DNA of 64,000 nt from Lachnospiraceae bacterium (GTDB lineage: Bacteria; Bacillota; Clostridia; Lachnospirales; Lachnospiraceae), in the NCBI GenBank assembly GCA_910576335.1, contig CAJTIU010000008.1, positions 124,001 through 188,000 on the forward strand, given 5' to 3'. A program made the translations under genes and the position numbers. Shown here piece by piece: positions 8,153-17,989 of this stretch. Below the pieces are notes generated by a model, which was not told the DNA's origin, made no database searches, and saw only the letters and a program-made list of their open reading frames with translations. The stretch's first letter is position 1. Each line of letters starts with the position of its first letter.

Positions 8153-9734
8153 TGTGACAGGAGTCTGTCTGCCCGGCAGACATTACATGGTGAATCTCGA
8201 CAACAGGCTCGCGAAGATCAAAGCACTTGTTGACGACGGAATGTATTTCACAATCAACAAAGCCAGGCAATATGGCAAGACCACAACTCTGATCGCACTA
8301 GAACAATACCTGAGAAAGGATTACCATGTTGTATCCCTGGATTTTCAGATGTTCGGTTCAGAAGAATTTGAGAATGAAAATACATTTGCACTTTCCTTTG
8401 CAGGAATATTTCTGAAACAAATAAAGGCAGAGTCAGGTAATATCACAGACAGGCTGAAAGACACACTCCAACAGATCGAAATAATTATAGAAGAAGAGCG
8501 GAAAAGCTTCCGGCTATTAAAGCTTTTTGAAAAAATAAGTAATGTGTGCTCCAGAACTGACAGACCAGTTGTTTTAATGATTGACGAGACAGACAGCGCT
8601 TCTAATAACCAGGTTTTTATTGATTTCCTCTCACAACTCCGGGCTTATTATATCCGGAGGGAAACGCAGCCCACATTCAAATCCGTCATTTTAGCGAGTG
8701 TTTACGACGTGAAAAATCTTGTCAGAAAGCTCCGTCCTGATGAAGCACGTCAGATGAATAGCTCATGGAATATTGCCGCCGATTTCGGGGTGGAGATGAG
8801 TCTGAAAAAAAACGGTATTGCCCGTATGCTTGAAGAATACGAAGCAGACTATCACACCGGCATGGATATAGCACACATGGCAGAGCTGCTATACAATGCA
8901 ACATCCGGTTATCCTTTTCTCGTCTCCAGGCTCTGCTGGCTGATGGACGAGGAGATCAGCGCAGTCAGAGGCAGCCGCTCTGCGGCATGGACACTTGACG
9001 GCTTTATGGATGCATACCGGATACTGACCTCAGAAAAAAACACTCTGTTTGAATCAATTATAGGAAAAGTAAGAGACTATCCCGAACTGAACAATATCCT
9101 GCAGGATAAAATATTCAACGGGCAGACCATCCCATATACAGCAACCAACCCCGTCATTGACCTCGCTGCGATGTTTGGAATTATTAAAAATGCCGACGGC
9201 ACAGCAGTTCCCGCCAACAGAATATTTGCCAAAGTACTGTCTGACTATTATCTGTCTCTGGATGAATTAAAGAGCCCGGACATTTATAAAGCCTCCAGGC
9301 AGGAGAAAACTCAGTTTACCAAAGGCGGAAAGCTGAATATGAAGCTGGTCATCCAAAAATTTGCAGAACATTTTACAGACCTGTATGGTCATGAAAACGC
9401 AAAATTCATCGAAAAAGAAGGCCGGAAATATTTTCTACTTTATCTCAGACCCATCATCAATGGAACCGGCCATTATTCGTTGGAAGCGGTAACGACCAGT
9501 GAAAACCGCACGGACCTGATCGTATATTATCACGAAGAATTCTTTATAATAGAAACAAAGATATGGCGCGGCCAGAAGAAGCACCGGGAAGGCGAGGAGC
9601 AATTACTCGGCTATATGGACGACCATCACCAGGATACCGGTTATCTGATTACCTTTAGTTTCAACAAAACGAAGGAGCCCGGCATGAAAGAAGTTCATTT
9701 CGGCAAAAAAACACTGTTCGAAGCAACGATCTAG
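8136..9734 (+). CDS. AAA-like ATPase with C-terminal PD-(D/E)XK nuclease-like domain
   Basis: A 532-residue protein of the AAA-like family common in gut anaerobes. The N-terminal ATPase has an atypical P-loop, KARQYGKTTT, in place of GxxxxGK[ST], and a Walker B strand VVLMIDETDSAS. The middle shows SGYPFLVSRLC. The C-terminus has a PD-(D/E)XK-like core, with TDLIVYY then FFIIETKIW supplying Asp and Glu-x-Lys. ATG at 8136 has AGGAAA upstream and lies within the end of the Rpn-family pseudogene, so the two were probably one mobile or defence-like module. Biochemical function of the family is unknown; nucleic acid processing is an inference. A GGGGACGGGG palindrome 6 nt after the stop acts as terminator. 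Confidence 0.8.
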   Translation: MPKKFNVTGVCLPGRHYMVNLDNRLAKIKALVDDGMYFTINKARQYGKTTTLIALEQYLRKDYHVVSLDFQMFGSEEFENENTFALSFAGIFLKQIKAESGNITDRLKDTLQQIEIIIEEERKSFRLLKLFEKISNVCSRTDRPVVLMIDETDSASNNQVFIDFLSQLRAYYIRRETQPTFKSVILASVYDVKNLVRKLRPDEARQMNSSWNIAADFGVEMSLKKNGIARMLEEYEADYHTGMDIAHMAELLYNATSGYPFLVSRLCWLMDEEISAVRGSRSAAWTLDGFMDAYRILTSEKNTLFESIIGKVRDYPELNNILQDKIFNGQTIPYTATNPVIDLAAMFGIIKNADGTAVPANRIFAKVLSDYYLSLDELKSPDIYKASRQEKTQFTKGGKLNMKLVIQKFAEHFTDLYGHENAKFIEKEGRKYFLLYLRPIINGTGHYSLEAVTTSENRTDLIVYYHEEFFIIETKIWRGQKKHREGEEQLLGYMDDHHQDTGYLITFSFNKTKEPGMKEVHFGKKTLFEATI

Positions 9735-9740
9735 CTCAAA

Positions 9741-9778
9741 TTGGGGACGGGGTATTTTTAAAAATACCCCGTCCCCAA
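9741..9778. repeat. GGGGACGGGG palindrome R1 (terminator-like)
   Basis: Perfect 18-bp stem starting TTGGGGACGGGGTATTTT with a 2-nt TA centre, 6 nt after the stop of the AAA gene. The A/T-rich inner part gives a U-run in either direction. First of about ten copies in the window. Confidence 0.9.
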
Positions 9779-10144
9779 CCAAACATTCACGCGAAAATGT
9801 TTATATATTTTTGGCAAAAAAATACCATGATTTTTATGTTTTGTTAATTTTTCCTCTAACAAACTGACTGCGATTTACTTTCTATCTACTGTGGGTTCAT
9901 AGATAATTCATATTTAGCTCACTTCATTGTTTTTCTTTACACATTTTTAATTATAAACGTTTATATTCAGTTAAAATTCTTGTTTCCGAAGCGGCCGTGA
10001 TGGATGTTCGAATGTCTATTTCCCCGGCCAACTACAGCGTAAAGCTTGAAAAAGTATGTTTTATTTCCTTTGTTTTTATTTTATCTTTTGAGTTTTGTGC
10101 ATATTTCACAGATTTTTCTATTTATTTTTTCTTTTTTATTCGTA
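9779..10144. other. AT-rich intergenic region upstream of DUF1593 paralogue 2
   Basis: No gene is supported. The notable element is a perfect 14-bp palindrome at 9952-9965 (listed separately). The rest is T-rich and resembles the region upstream of paralogue 1 in composition. Confidence 0.5.
9952..9965. promoter_or_regulatory. Perfect LacI-type operator palindrome
   Basis: TATAAACGTTTATA is a perfect 14-bp palindrome with the central CG typical of LacI-family operators in Firmicutes. It is about 190 bp upstream of the promoter at 10145, so a looping or distal site is possible. Confidence 0.5.
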
Positions 10145-10173
10145 TTGACAAACGATTAGCATAATATTATAAT
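10145..10173 (+). promoter_or_regulatory. Consensus promoter of DUF1593 paralogue 2
   Basis: TTGACA (10145-10150), 17 nt, TATAAT (10168-10173). The leader that follows is similar to that of paralogue 1, including GTAGATTATT and the TATCAGCAAG block, so promoter and leader were duplicated with the gene. Confidence 0.85.
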
Positions 10174-10397
10174 GACAGTGCAGATAACTACTACTGATGT
10201 AGATTATTGCAAAACGCGTTTCCAATATTCGTTATCAGCAAGGCACAGATTCAAAACAGTTTACATGATTTGTTTACATATGCAAAGAATTTATGTCTTA
10301 TTTTCTCTGACTTTTTTTACACAAAATGGTATAGGCGTGAAGGGGCATATATTCGGTATTTGCAAATGTCATGAAAACCACAGAAAGGAGAAAATCA

Positions 10398-13300
10398 TTG
10401 AAAAGGAAACAATTTTTAGCAGGACTGTTAACCATAGCTATGGTAGGCGCCTCCCTTGCGCTCCCGGGAAATGCTCTGCAGGCAGAAGCAGCTTCAAAGG
10501 CTGTGAAAAAAATTACGATTCCAAAAAAGGCAACTGTTTACATAGGTGTTAAAAAGACGCTTAAGGTAACAAAGGCTCCGAAGGCTGCTTCGGCAAAAAT
10601 CAGCTGGAAGAGTTCTGACAAAAAAGTCGCATCTGTAAACAGCAAGGGAGTTGTGAAAGGCCTCAAAGCCGGAAAAGCAACTATTACGGCTAGCGTAAAA
10701 GGGCAGAGCAATATAAGTTCCAGCTGCAAGGTGACTGTGAAGAAGCCCCGCAAGATCAAGAATCTGAAAACAGATTCTGCAAAGGTTACTCTGAATGTAG
10801 GCGGCACAAAGACAATCAAGACAACCATTACACCAAAAAATGCAAGCATAAAGAAGTTGAACTATAAATCTTCCAATACAGCTGTTGCATCTGTAAGCTC
10901 CAAAGGCAAGATCACAGCAAAGAAGGCAGGCTCTGCTGTCATTACAGTGAGCGCTACTGACGGAAGCAAGAAAAAGGTCTCTGTACAGGTTACTGTAAAT
11001 GCAGCAGCACAGCAACAGGTAAAGGTTTCAGCAATTACAGCAAAGCAGACTGATTTCACCTTGAACATCGGCGCAAAGCAGAAGCTTGAGACAACGGTTG
11101 CCCCGGCAAACGCTACGAATAAGCAGCTCAGATATACTCTTTCTGATCCGAATGCAGCCAGCGTAAGTGCAGACGGCACAATCACTGCGCTTGCACAGGG
11201 CAGCACAGATATCACAATTACTGCGGCTGACGGAAGCGGAGCAAAGGCAGTCGCACATGTGACAGTCGTGAATACAGACAAGACCCGCACGATCGTAACA
11301 ACAGACGGGGAAGTAGATGATATGGATTCCTTTATGCGGCTGATGTTCTATTCTAATGAAATGGATATTGCAGGACTGGTTCTGTCAAGTTCTACATACC
11401 ATTACGCTGGAGATCCGGAGAAAAATATTGAACCCTACCGCTGGACAGGCACACAGTGGGCCTATGATGTCATGGAGGATTATGCAGAGGTATATGACAA
11501 CTTAAAAATCCATGCAGACGGATACCCCACGCCAGCCTACTTAAACAGCATCCTGAAAATCGGAAACATTAAAAACGTGGGTGAAATGGAAGAGGTAACT
11601 GAGGGCTCTGAGTTTATCAAAGAGATTCTGTTAGACAATGATGAGAGAACCGTCTATATCCAGACATGGGGCGGCACCAATACTACCGCAAGAGCATTGA
11701 AGTCCATCGAAGAGCAGTACAAGGATACAGACCAGTGGGATGCAATTTACAAAAAGGTATGCGATAAGGCAGTCATTTACATTATCCTAAGCCAGGACAG
11801 CACTTACAGTGACTATATTCAGAAGAGCTGGCCGGATATCAAGGCAATCCATGACCAGGGGACTTTCTGGCGGTTTGCTTATATGTGGAAAAGCGTCCCG
11901 TCCGAGCTTACCACAAAGCTGAGCGGACAGTGGTTCTCCAAGAATATCCTGAGGAATCACGGACCATTGCTTGCAAATTACAAGACCATGGGCGACGGCA
12001 CGATACTCGAAGGCGAGCTGGACAGCGAGCAGAGAGGCGTGGAAAGCAGGATCGGCGGCACAACAGGATATGACCGTTATGACTTCATTTCCGAAGGGGA
12101 TTCCCCGTCCTTCTTCTATCTGCTGGATACGGGACTCAGAAGTCTGGAAGATCCGACCTACGGCGGCTGGGGCGGAAGATTCGGCATTGACACAGACGGG
12201 ACATTCCGCAACATCGTAAATGATTACAGCCCCTATGCAAATGGCGGAAATGGCGGAGAAGACGCAACCTACGCACTGACCAGATGGTTTGATGACATCC
12301 AGAACGACTTTGGCGCAAGGGCAGACTGGTGTGTGGCAGACCGTTATGAAAAGGCCAACCACAGGCCAACCGCAGAAGTGACTACAGGACTGGATATAAC
12401 TGCAATACCTGGCGAATCCGTAATGATGAACGTCAAGGCCACAGATCCCGATGGCGATAATCTGGATTACAAGTGGTGGCAGTATTATGAGGCAGACACC
12501 TATAACGGATCTCTTGACGGCAAAATCGAGATCAAAGGAGCCTCCTCTGACAAAGCAAGTTTTGTTGTACCGGAAGATGCGAAGGCCGGAGATACGATTC
12601 ACATGGTCGTTGAAGTCAGTGACGACGGCGCCCATAACATGAAGCACTATCAGAGAGTAATCCTCACTGTAAAAGAGGATACGACTCCCCGAGTCCCTGT
12701 GTCCGCAATTAAAGTAAACGCAGGCAGCACAACAGTAACAGCCGGTTCAACCTTATCTGTTACAGCAGATATAACACCGGAAAACGCTACAGATACAAGA
12801 ATCACCTGGAGTTCTGATGATGAAACAGTTGCTACAGTAACCTCTGGACAGCGCGGTTATACAATCAATGGTGTTTCTGCAGGAAAAACCACAATCCGCG
12901 CAACGTCAAACAGCAATCCGGATATATCCGGAAGCCTGGAAGTCACTGTAACAAGAAGAGCCGATGACCCGGCCAACCTCAAAACCCGTACAATTGTAAC
13001 AACAGACGGCGAGGTAGATGACATGGATTCCTTCATGCGTCTGATGCTGTATTCCAATGAGATGGATATTGCAGGACTGATACTGTCAAGCTCTACCTTC
13101 CATTATGCCGGAGATCCGGAGAAGGACATCGCACCTTACCGCTGGACAGGCACACAGTGGGCTTATGATGTACTGGATGACTATGCGGAAGTATACGACA
13201 ACCTAAAGATCCATGCGGACGGATACCCGACGCCTTCCTACTTAAAGAGTATCCTGAAGGTCGGAAATATCAAGAATGTAGGAGAGATGGAAGAAGTAAC

Positions 13301-14882
13301 CGAGGGTTCTGAATTCATTAAAGATCTTCTCTTAGATGATGACGAACGGACAACCTACATTCAGACATGGGGCGGCACAAATACCACTGCAAGAGCACTG
13401 AAGTCCATAGAGGAACAGTACAAGGACACAGAACAGTGGGATGCAATCTACAAAAAGGTATGTGATAAGGCAGTCATTTACATTATCCTAAGCCAGGATG
13501 ACACTTACACAGAATATATCCAGAAGAACTGGCCGGACATCCGGGCAATTCATGACCAGGGTACATTCTGGCGGTTTGCCTATATGTGGAAAAGGGTTCC
13601 AACAGAGCTGACCAGCAAATTAAGCGGAAAATGGTTCTATAAGAATATTCTGAAGAATCATGGGCCATTGCTGGCAAATTATAAAACCATGGGCGACGGT
13701 ACGACACTTGAAGGCGAACTGGATGACGAGCAGAGAGGCTGGGAAAACAGGATTGGCGGCACGACAGGATACGACCGTTATGACTTTATTTCCGAGGGTG
13801 ATTCTCCTTCCTTCTTCTATCTGCTTGATACCGGGCTCAGAAGTCTGGAAGACCCGACCTACGGCGGCTGGGGCGGAAGATTCGGTATTGACACAGACGG
13901 TACATTCCGCAATATCGTAAGCGACTACAGCCCCTATGCAAATAACGGAAATGGCGGCACAGACTCGACTTACACACTAACCAGATGGTTCAATGATATT
14001 CAGAACGACTTCGGCGCAAGAGCAGACTGGTGTGTTGCAGACAGTTACGAAAAAGCTAATCACAGGCCTACGGTAGAAGTAACCACAGGACTCGACGTAA
14101 CAGCAAAGCCCGGAGAGACTGTAACCATGAGCACCACAGCAACAGATCCGGACGGAGATGATCTTGAATATAAGTGGTGGCAGTATTATGAAGCAGACAC
14201 CTATAACGGATCCCTTGACGGAAATATCTCCATAAAGGGCGCATCTTCTGACAGGGCAAGCTTTATGGTTCCGGAAGATGCAAAGAACGGCGATACGATT
14301 CATATGGTTATCGAGGTATGGGATGACGGTGCACATAACATGAAGCATTACCAAAGGGTAATTATCAAGGTAGCTGGAAGAGAAGAACTGGGCACTCTAA
14401 GCCTCAGCCTTCCGGAAGACGTTCAGGGCAACACGATAGAGTTCGGAGAGCCAACGGGCGGGTCAAGACCTTCCTATTCAAGTTACGCAAAACAGCTGAC
14501 CATTTTAAACAATGGCAGCGAAACACCTGAGTTTAAAACCTTTACCTGGGAAAGCTCTGACACATCAATTGCCACAGTAAATTCTTCTGGCCTGGTAACC
14601 CCGGCAGGCAGCAGCGGCACAGTTACTATTACGGCCACTGCGAATGACGGAAGCGGGAAGAGTATTTCGATCGACCTGACATTATCCGATACGCGCACAT
14701 CTGCCGGAACGATAAGCGAAACAAATGACGCAGCAGAAGGCTCACCCACAGGACTGCAGACCGGGGAAGATTCCCAGACCGGAGACAACCCGATTGACGA
14801 CAGTTCCAAAAACGGAGATGCAGGCACACAGGATGATTCGGAAGGCATCATCAGCGGGAATAATGCAGCGTCAGAAGATTAA
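10398..14882 (+). CDS. Secreted BIG2 / tandem DUF1593 protein, paralogue 2
   Basis: A 1494-residue exported protein, the largest of the three. I choose TTG at 10398 (AAAGGAG 7-8 nt upstream, product starting MKRKQFLAGLL as in the paralogues) over the in-frame ATG at 10371, which would put nine residues before the signal peptide. After the signal peptide come three BIG2 domains (to about 290). Two complete DUF1593 modules follow, at about 296-757 and 863-1325, each starting TIVTTDGEVDDMDSFMRL and ending with the SDPDGD-like beta-sandwich. The two modules are nearly identical, a recent internal duplication, and are joined by a BIG2 domain (about 767-853). A last BIG2 domain and an acidic Asp/Asn/Gly tail end the protein. 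Location is probably extracellular; substrate unknown. Confidence 0.88.
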   Translation: MKRKQFLAGLLTIAMVGASLALPGNALQAEAASKAVKKITIPKKATVYIGVKKTLKVTKAPKAASAKISWKSSDKKVASVNSKGVVKGLKAGKATITASVKGQSNISSSCKVTVKKPRKIKNLKTDSAKVTLNVGGTKTIKTTITPKNASIKKLNYKSSNTAVASVSSKGKITAKKAGSAVITVSATDGSKKKVSVQVTVNAAAQQQVKVSAITAKQTDFTLNIGAKQKLETTVAPANATNKQLRYTLSDPNAASVSADGTITALAQGSTDITITAADGSGAKAVAHVTVVNTDKTRTIVTTDGEVDDMDSFMRLMFYSNEMDIAGLVLSSSTYHYAGDPEKNIEPYRWTGTQWAYDVMEDYAEVYDNLKIHADGYPTPAYLNSILKIGNIKNVGEMEEVTEGSEFIKEILLDNDERTVYIQTWGGTNTTARALKSIEEQYKDTDQWDAIYKKVCDKAVIYIILSQDSTYSDYIQKSWPDIKAIHDQGTFWRFAYMWKSVPSELTTKLSGQWFSKNILRNHGPLLANYKTMGDGTILEGELDSEQRGVESRIGGTTGYDRYDFISEGDSPSFFYLLDTGLRSLEDPTYGGWGGRFGIDTDGTFRNIVNDYSPYANGGNGGEDATYALTRWFDDIQNDFGARADWCVADRYEKANHRPTAEVTTGLDITAIPGESVMMNVKATDPDGDNLDYKWWQYYEADTYNGSLDGKIEIKGASSDKASFVVPEDAKAGDTIHMVVEVSDDGAHNMKHYQRVILTVKEDTTPRVPVSAIKVNAGSTTVTAGSTLSVTADITPENATDTRITWSSDDETVATVTSGQRGYTINGVSAGKTTIRATSNSNPDISGSLEVTVTRRADDPANLKTRTIVTTDGEVDDMDSFMRLMLYSNEMDIAGLILSSSTFHYAGDPEKDIAPYRWTGTQWAYDVLDDYAEVYDNLKIHADGYPTPSYLKSILKVGNIKNVGEMEEVTEGSEFIKDLLLDDDERTTYIQTWGGTNTTARALKSIEEQYKDTEQWDAIYKKVCDKAVIYIILSQDDTYTEYIQKNWPDIRAIHDQGTFWRFAYMWKRVPTELTSKLSGKWFYKNILKNHGPLLANYKTMGDGTTLEGELDDEQRGWENRIGGTTGYDRYDFISEGDSPSFFYLLDTGLRSLEDPTYGGWGGRFGIDTDGTFRNIVSDYSPYANNGNGGTDSTYTLTRWFNDIQNDFGARADWCVADSYEKANHRPTVEVTTGLDVTAKPGETVTMSTTATDPDGDDLEYKWWQYYEADTYNGSLDGNISIKGASSDRASFMVPEDAKNGDTIHMVIEVWDDGAHNMKHYQRVIIKVAGREELGTLSLSLPEDVQGNTIEFGEPTGGSRPSYSSYAKQLTILNNGSETPEFKTFTWESSDTSIATVNSSGLVTPAGSSGTVTITATANDGSGKSISIDLTLSDTRTSAGTISETNDAAEGSPTGLQTGEDSQTGDNPIDDSSKNGDAGTQDDSEGIISGNNAASED

Positions 14883-14926
14883 GATCAGCCGTAGCAACAG
14901 GACAATACATAACGGACACTTTCAAA

Positions 14927-14960
14927 GGACTGCCGCAAAAGCGGCAGTCCTCCTATTTTT
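14927..14960 (+). terminator. Intrinsic terminator of DUF1593 paralogue 2
   Basis: Perfect stem GGACTGCCGC / GCGGCAGTCC with AAAA loop, followed by TCCTATTTTT. Shares its core with the terminator of paralogue 1. Confidence 0.88.
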
Positions 14961-15229
14961 ATAAAATAAACGGATATAAAAAACAAAAAATATTTTCCAG
15001 TTTATATCCTATATTTTTATATTTTTCGTTTAATTATTCCATTTCCCATCCTGTAATTTTCGGTTAGACAGAAATCTCAAAACGTTTTGTATATTTTGTT
15101 TATATCAAAGAGATTTGTGTCTTAGTTTACTTAACCCATTTTTATAAATTTGTTATGCCGCAATAAGTTTTACCCAGATACGGCACATGACGATTTGTAA
15201 AGCTTACAACAAATGAAAGGAGAAATACT
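14961..15229. other. Leader region of DUF1593 paralogue 3 with operator-like palindrome
   Basis: No gene is supported. CAAAACGTTTTG (15078-15089) is a perfect 12-bp palindrome resembling a LacI-type operator. A weak promoter may overlap it (TAGACA at 15065, TATATT at 15090). The conserved consensus promoter/leader block of paralogues 1 and 2 is absent, so this copy is likely controlled differently. Confidence 0.45.
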
Positions 15230-17887
15230 TTGAAAAAGAAACAATATCTGGCAGGGTTATTAACAGTTGCTATGATAGGCACCTCCCTGGCGCTCCCAGG
15301 AAATACCTTACAGGCAGAAGCTGCATCAAAAGCCGTGAAGAAAATTACCCTTCCCAAAAAAGCGACCGTATATGTTGGTATCAAAAAGGCGCTTAAGGTA
15401 ACGAAGGCCCCAAAAGCTTCTTCGGCTAAAATCACCTGGAAGAGTTCTGACAAGAAGGTTGCAGCCGTAAACAGCAAGGGTGTGGTAAAAGGCGTCAAGG
15501 CAGGGACCGTCACAATCACAGCCAGCGTAAAAGGAAAAAGCAGCATAAAGTCCACCTGCAAAGTGACTGTGAAAAAGCCCCGGCTGATCAAAAAACTGAC
15601 AGCCGGTTCCAAACAGCTCACCCTGAATACAGGTGATACCCGGACAATTAAACCAACCATTACACCAAAAAATGCAAGCATAAAGAAGTTAAAATATAAG
15701 TCTTCCAATACTGCAGTTGCTTCTGTCAGCTCCAAGGGCAAGATCACGGCAAAGAAGGCAGGGAAGGCGACTGTCACAGTACGTGCCACTGACGGCAGCA
15801 AGAAGAAAGCTTTCATTCAGGTTACTGTCAACGAGGTTAAGGCCATTCAGCCGGCAAGTATTAAAGCATCTGTAAGTTCCAGTAATCTGATAGCCGGAAA
15901 CAGCGCCCAGATTACAGTGACTCCGCAGCCAGCAAACGCAAAAATGCCGGCACTGGTTTATGAATCCTCTGATCCATTTGCAGCAACTGTATCAAAGGAC
16001 GGAAAGATCACAGCGCTTGCACAGGGCAGCACTACGATTACAGTAAAGTCAGCACAGGGAAACCTGAAAGCCTCCGTGGATGTGTCCGTTGACTATGACA
16101 GGAAAAATGTAGACAAGCCAAGAGTTATCATTACCAACGATGGTGAAATTGATGATAAGAATTCCTATGTCCATCTATTGTATTATGCAAATGAGATTGA
16201 CCTTGTAGGTTTAGTACAGACCAGTTCTTTCGCGCATTGGGCCGGTTCTCCTACTGCACCTGACAGTGCGGACAGCATGGGGCAGAGCGGCAAAAAGCCG
16301 TGGGCATGGCCTGGTACAGACTGGCAGAACGAATTTATTGATTCCTATGCCAGGATTTATCCTAATCTCAGGGTACACGATCCCAATTATCCGACTCCGA
16401 ACTACCTCAAGAGCGTTGTCCGCATTGGAAATATTGGTTACAAGGGTGATATGGAGAACGATACCGCAGGCTCTGAACATATTAAGAAGCTGATCCTGGA
16501 CGACGTAGAAGGCCCCTTGTTTATTACCGCATGGGGCGGCCTGAATACCGCTTCCAAGGCTTTACTGTCCATATATGAGCAGTATGGTTCCAAGCCGGAG
16601 TGGGAGGCGATCCGCCAGAAGATTTACAGCAAGGTCCGCATTTATATGTGGGGCGGACAGGATGACACTTATGATCAAGTTGTAGCTGCATATTATCCAG
16701 AATTAATCTGCATGGACGTCAAACAATCCCAGGCCCTTGGCTGGAGTTGGGACGACGCAAATACAAATGGAAAGCATGCAATCCCAGAAGAATTGAGCGG
16801 TGCGTGGCTGCAAAAGAACATTGACTCGGGCCATGGTGCTCTGCTGGACTGGTATGTAACGTTTGGCGACGGAACCCACGTAGAGGGCGAGAATCCTTCC
16901 TTCCAGTTCGGAGAAGATGATAAATTTCTGGACGGAACATTTGTAAATGGAATGAAAAAAAGAAACCGTTATGACTTCTGCGGTGAAGGCGACACGCCTA
17001 CATATCTTTCCTTCTTCGATACCGGACTGAGGTCACTGGAGCAGTACGAGTGGGGTTCCATTGTCGGCAGGTTCAAGAAGGAAGAGGGCAAAACCAACGA
17101 GAAAGGTGAGGCAATCACAAATTATTATATCCCACAGAATGATTATGTCGATTTAGGATATGGCGTGGACTCCTATGATTCCGGCGCAAGATGGGTACCA
17201 TATATTATGAGAGATTTTGCAGCACGGGCCGACTGGGGCATTACTCCTAAATATGAGGACGCAAACCACCGCCCGGACATTTCCATCAAGGAAGGCCTTG
17301 CAGTAGATGCGAAACCCGGTGAGCGGGTATATCTGAACGCAGAAACATCAGACCCGGATGGCGACAGCGTTTCCGTACAATGGTTTAATTATATGGAGGC
17401 AGGCACATACAGGTCTTCCCAGGACGAAGATCCCAGCAAGCCGTCTGCCATCGCAATCAGCGGAGGCAGCAGCCATGCACGCATGAGCTTTGTCGTTCCT
17501 GAAGATGCCAAAAAGGGCGATACCATCCACATGATTGCAAAGGCGACAGATGACGGAGAGCACAACCTGAGCTATTATCAGCGTGTAATTATAACCGTCA
17601 GTGAAAACGGTTCTGACCAGCCAGCTAACATTGCATCCTCTGAAGACTCTGAACAGTTAGCATCCGGGGACCCCGCACAGATTAAGAATGCAGCATCTCC
17701 TGCCGAAGAGGACGCAAAGGGCGAAGAGCAGACATTAGTCGAGCCCGAAGATTCGAAACAGCCCATTGAGGCCGAAGACGCAAAGCAGGCAGACCAGACA
17801 GAACCCCAGGATAAGGAAGCCGCGCAGACAAACAGCAATGTTATTCCGGAGGATATGCAGACCCCTGAGGGAGAAGCCGCGCCTTAA
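15230..17887 (+). CDS. Secreted BIG2 / DUF1593 protein, paralogue 3
   Basis: An 885-residue exported protein starting at TTG (15230) with AAAGGAG upstream. Signal peptide (MKKKQYLAGLLTVAMIG ... LQAEA), two BIG2 domains very like those of the paralogues (SSNTAVASVSSKGKI), a third more divergent Ig-like domain (about 205-290), one DUF1593 domain from about residue 297 (VIITNDGEIDDKNSYVHL, an Asn replacing the first Asp-equivalent seen as TDG in the others), the SDPDGDSVSVQWF beta-sandwich (about 680-790) and an acidic Glu/Asp/Ala/Gln tail. It lacks the extra C-terminal BIG2 domains of paralogues 1 and 2. The altered TNDGEIDD motif may change metal or substrate use. Function unknown; an exported glycan- or nucleoside-directed activity is inferred. 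Confidence 0.87.
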   Translation: MKKKQYLAGLLTVAMIGTSLALPGNTLQAEAASKAVKKITLPKKATVYVGIKKALKVTKAPKASSAKITWKSSDKKVAAVNSKGVVKGVKAGTVTITASVKGKSSIKSTCKVTVKKPRLIKKLTAGSKQLTLNTGDTRTIKPTITPKNASIKKLKYKSSNTAVASVSSKGKITAKKAGKATVTVRATDGSKKKAFIQVTVNEVKAIQPASIKASVSSSNLIAGNSAQITVTPQPANAKMPALVYESSDPFAATVSKDGKITALAQGSTTITVKSAQGNLKASVDVSVDYDRKNVDKPRVIITNDGEIDDKNSYVHLLYYANEIDLVGLVQTSSFAHWAGSPTAPDSADSMGQSGKKPWAWPGTDWQNEFIDSYARIYPNLRVHDPNYPTPNYLKSVVRIGNIGYKGDMENDTAGSEHIKKLILDDVEGPLFITAWGGLNTASKALLSIYEQYGSKPEWEAIRQKIYSKVRIYMWGGQDDTYDQVVAAYYPELICMDVKQSQALGWSWDDANTNGKHAIPEELSGAWLQKNIDSGHGALLDWYVTFGDGTHVEGENPSFQFGEDDKFLDGTFVNGMKKRNRYDFCGEGDTPTYLSFFDTGLRSLEQYEWGSIVGRFKKEEGKTNEKGEAITNYYIPQNDYVDLGYGVDSYDSGARWVPYIMRDFAARADWGITPKYEDANHRPDISIKEGLAVDAKPGERVYLNAETSDPDGDSVSVQWFNYMEAGTYRSSQDEDPSKPSAIAISGGSSHARMSFVVPEDAKKGDTIHMIAKATDDGEHNLSYYQRVIITVSENGSDQPANIASSEDSEQLASGDPAQIKNAASPAEEDAKGEEQTLVEPEDSKQPIEAEDAKQADQTEPQDKEAAQTNSNVIPEDMQTPEGEAAP

Positions 17888-17940
17888 GTCTGTTCCCCTG
17901 TGGGGATAGCATAAGATATCGCAATAAACAAGTCAATTTG

Positions 17941-17977
17941 AAAAGAGGTTTGCCGCAAAAGCAGCAAACCTCTTTTT
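17941..17977. terminator. Bidirectional terminator between paralogue 3 and LacI paralogue 2
   Basis: AAAAGAGGTTTGC pairs with GCAAACCTCTTTTT around a CGCAAAAGCA centre. T-runs on both strands let it serve the two convergent genes. Confidence 0.85.
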
Positions 17978-17989
17978 ACATCATGTTTT

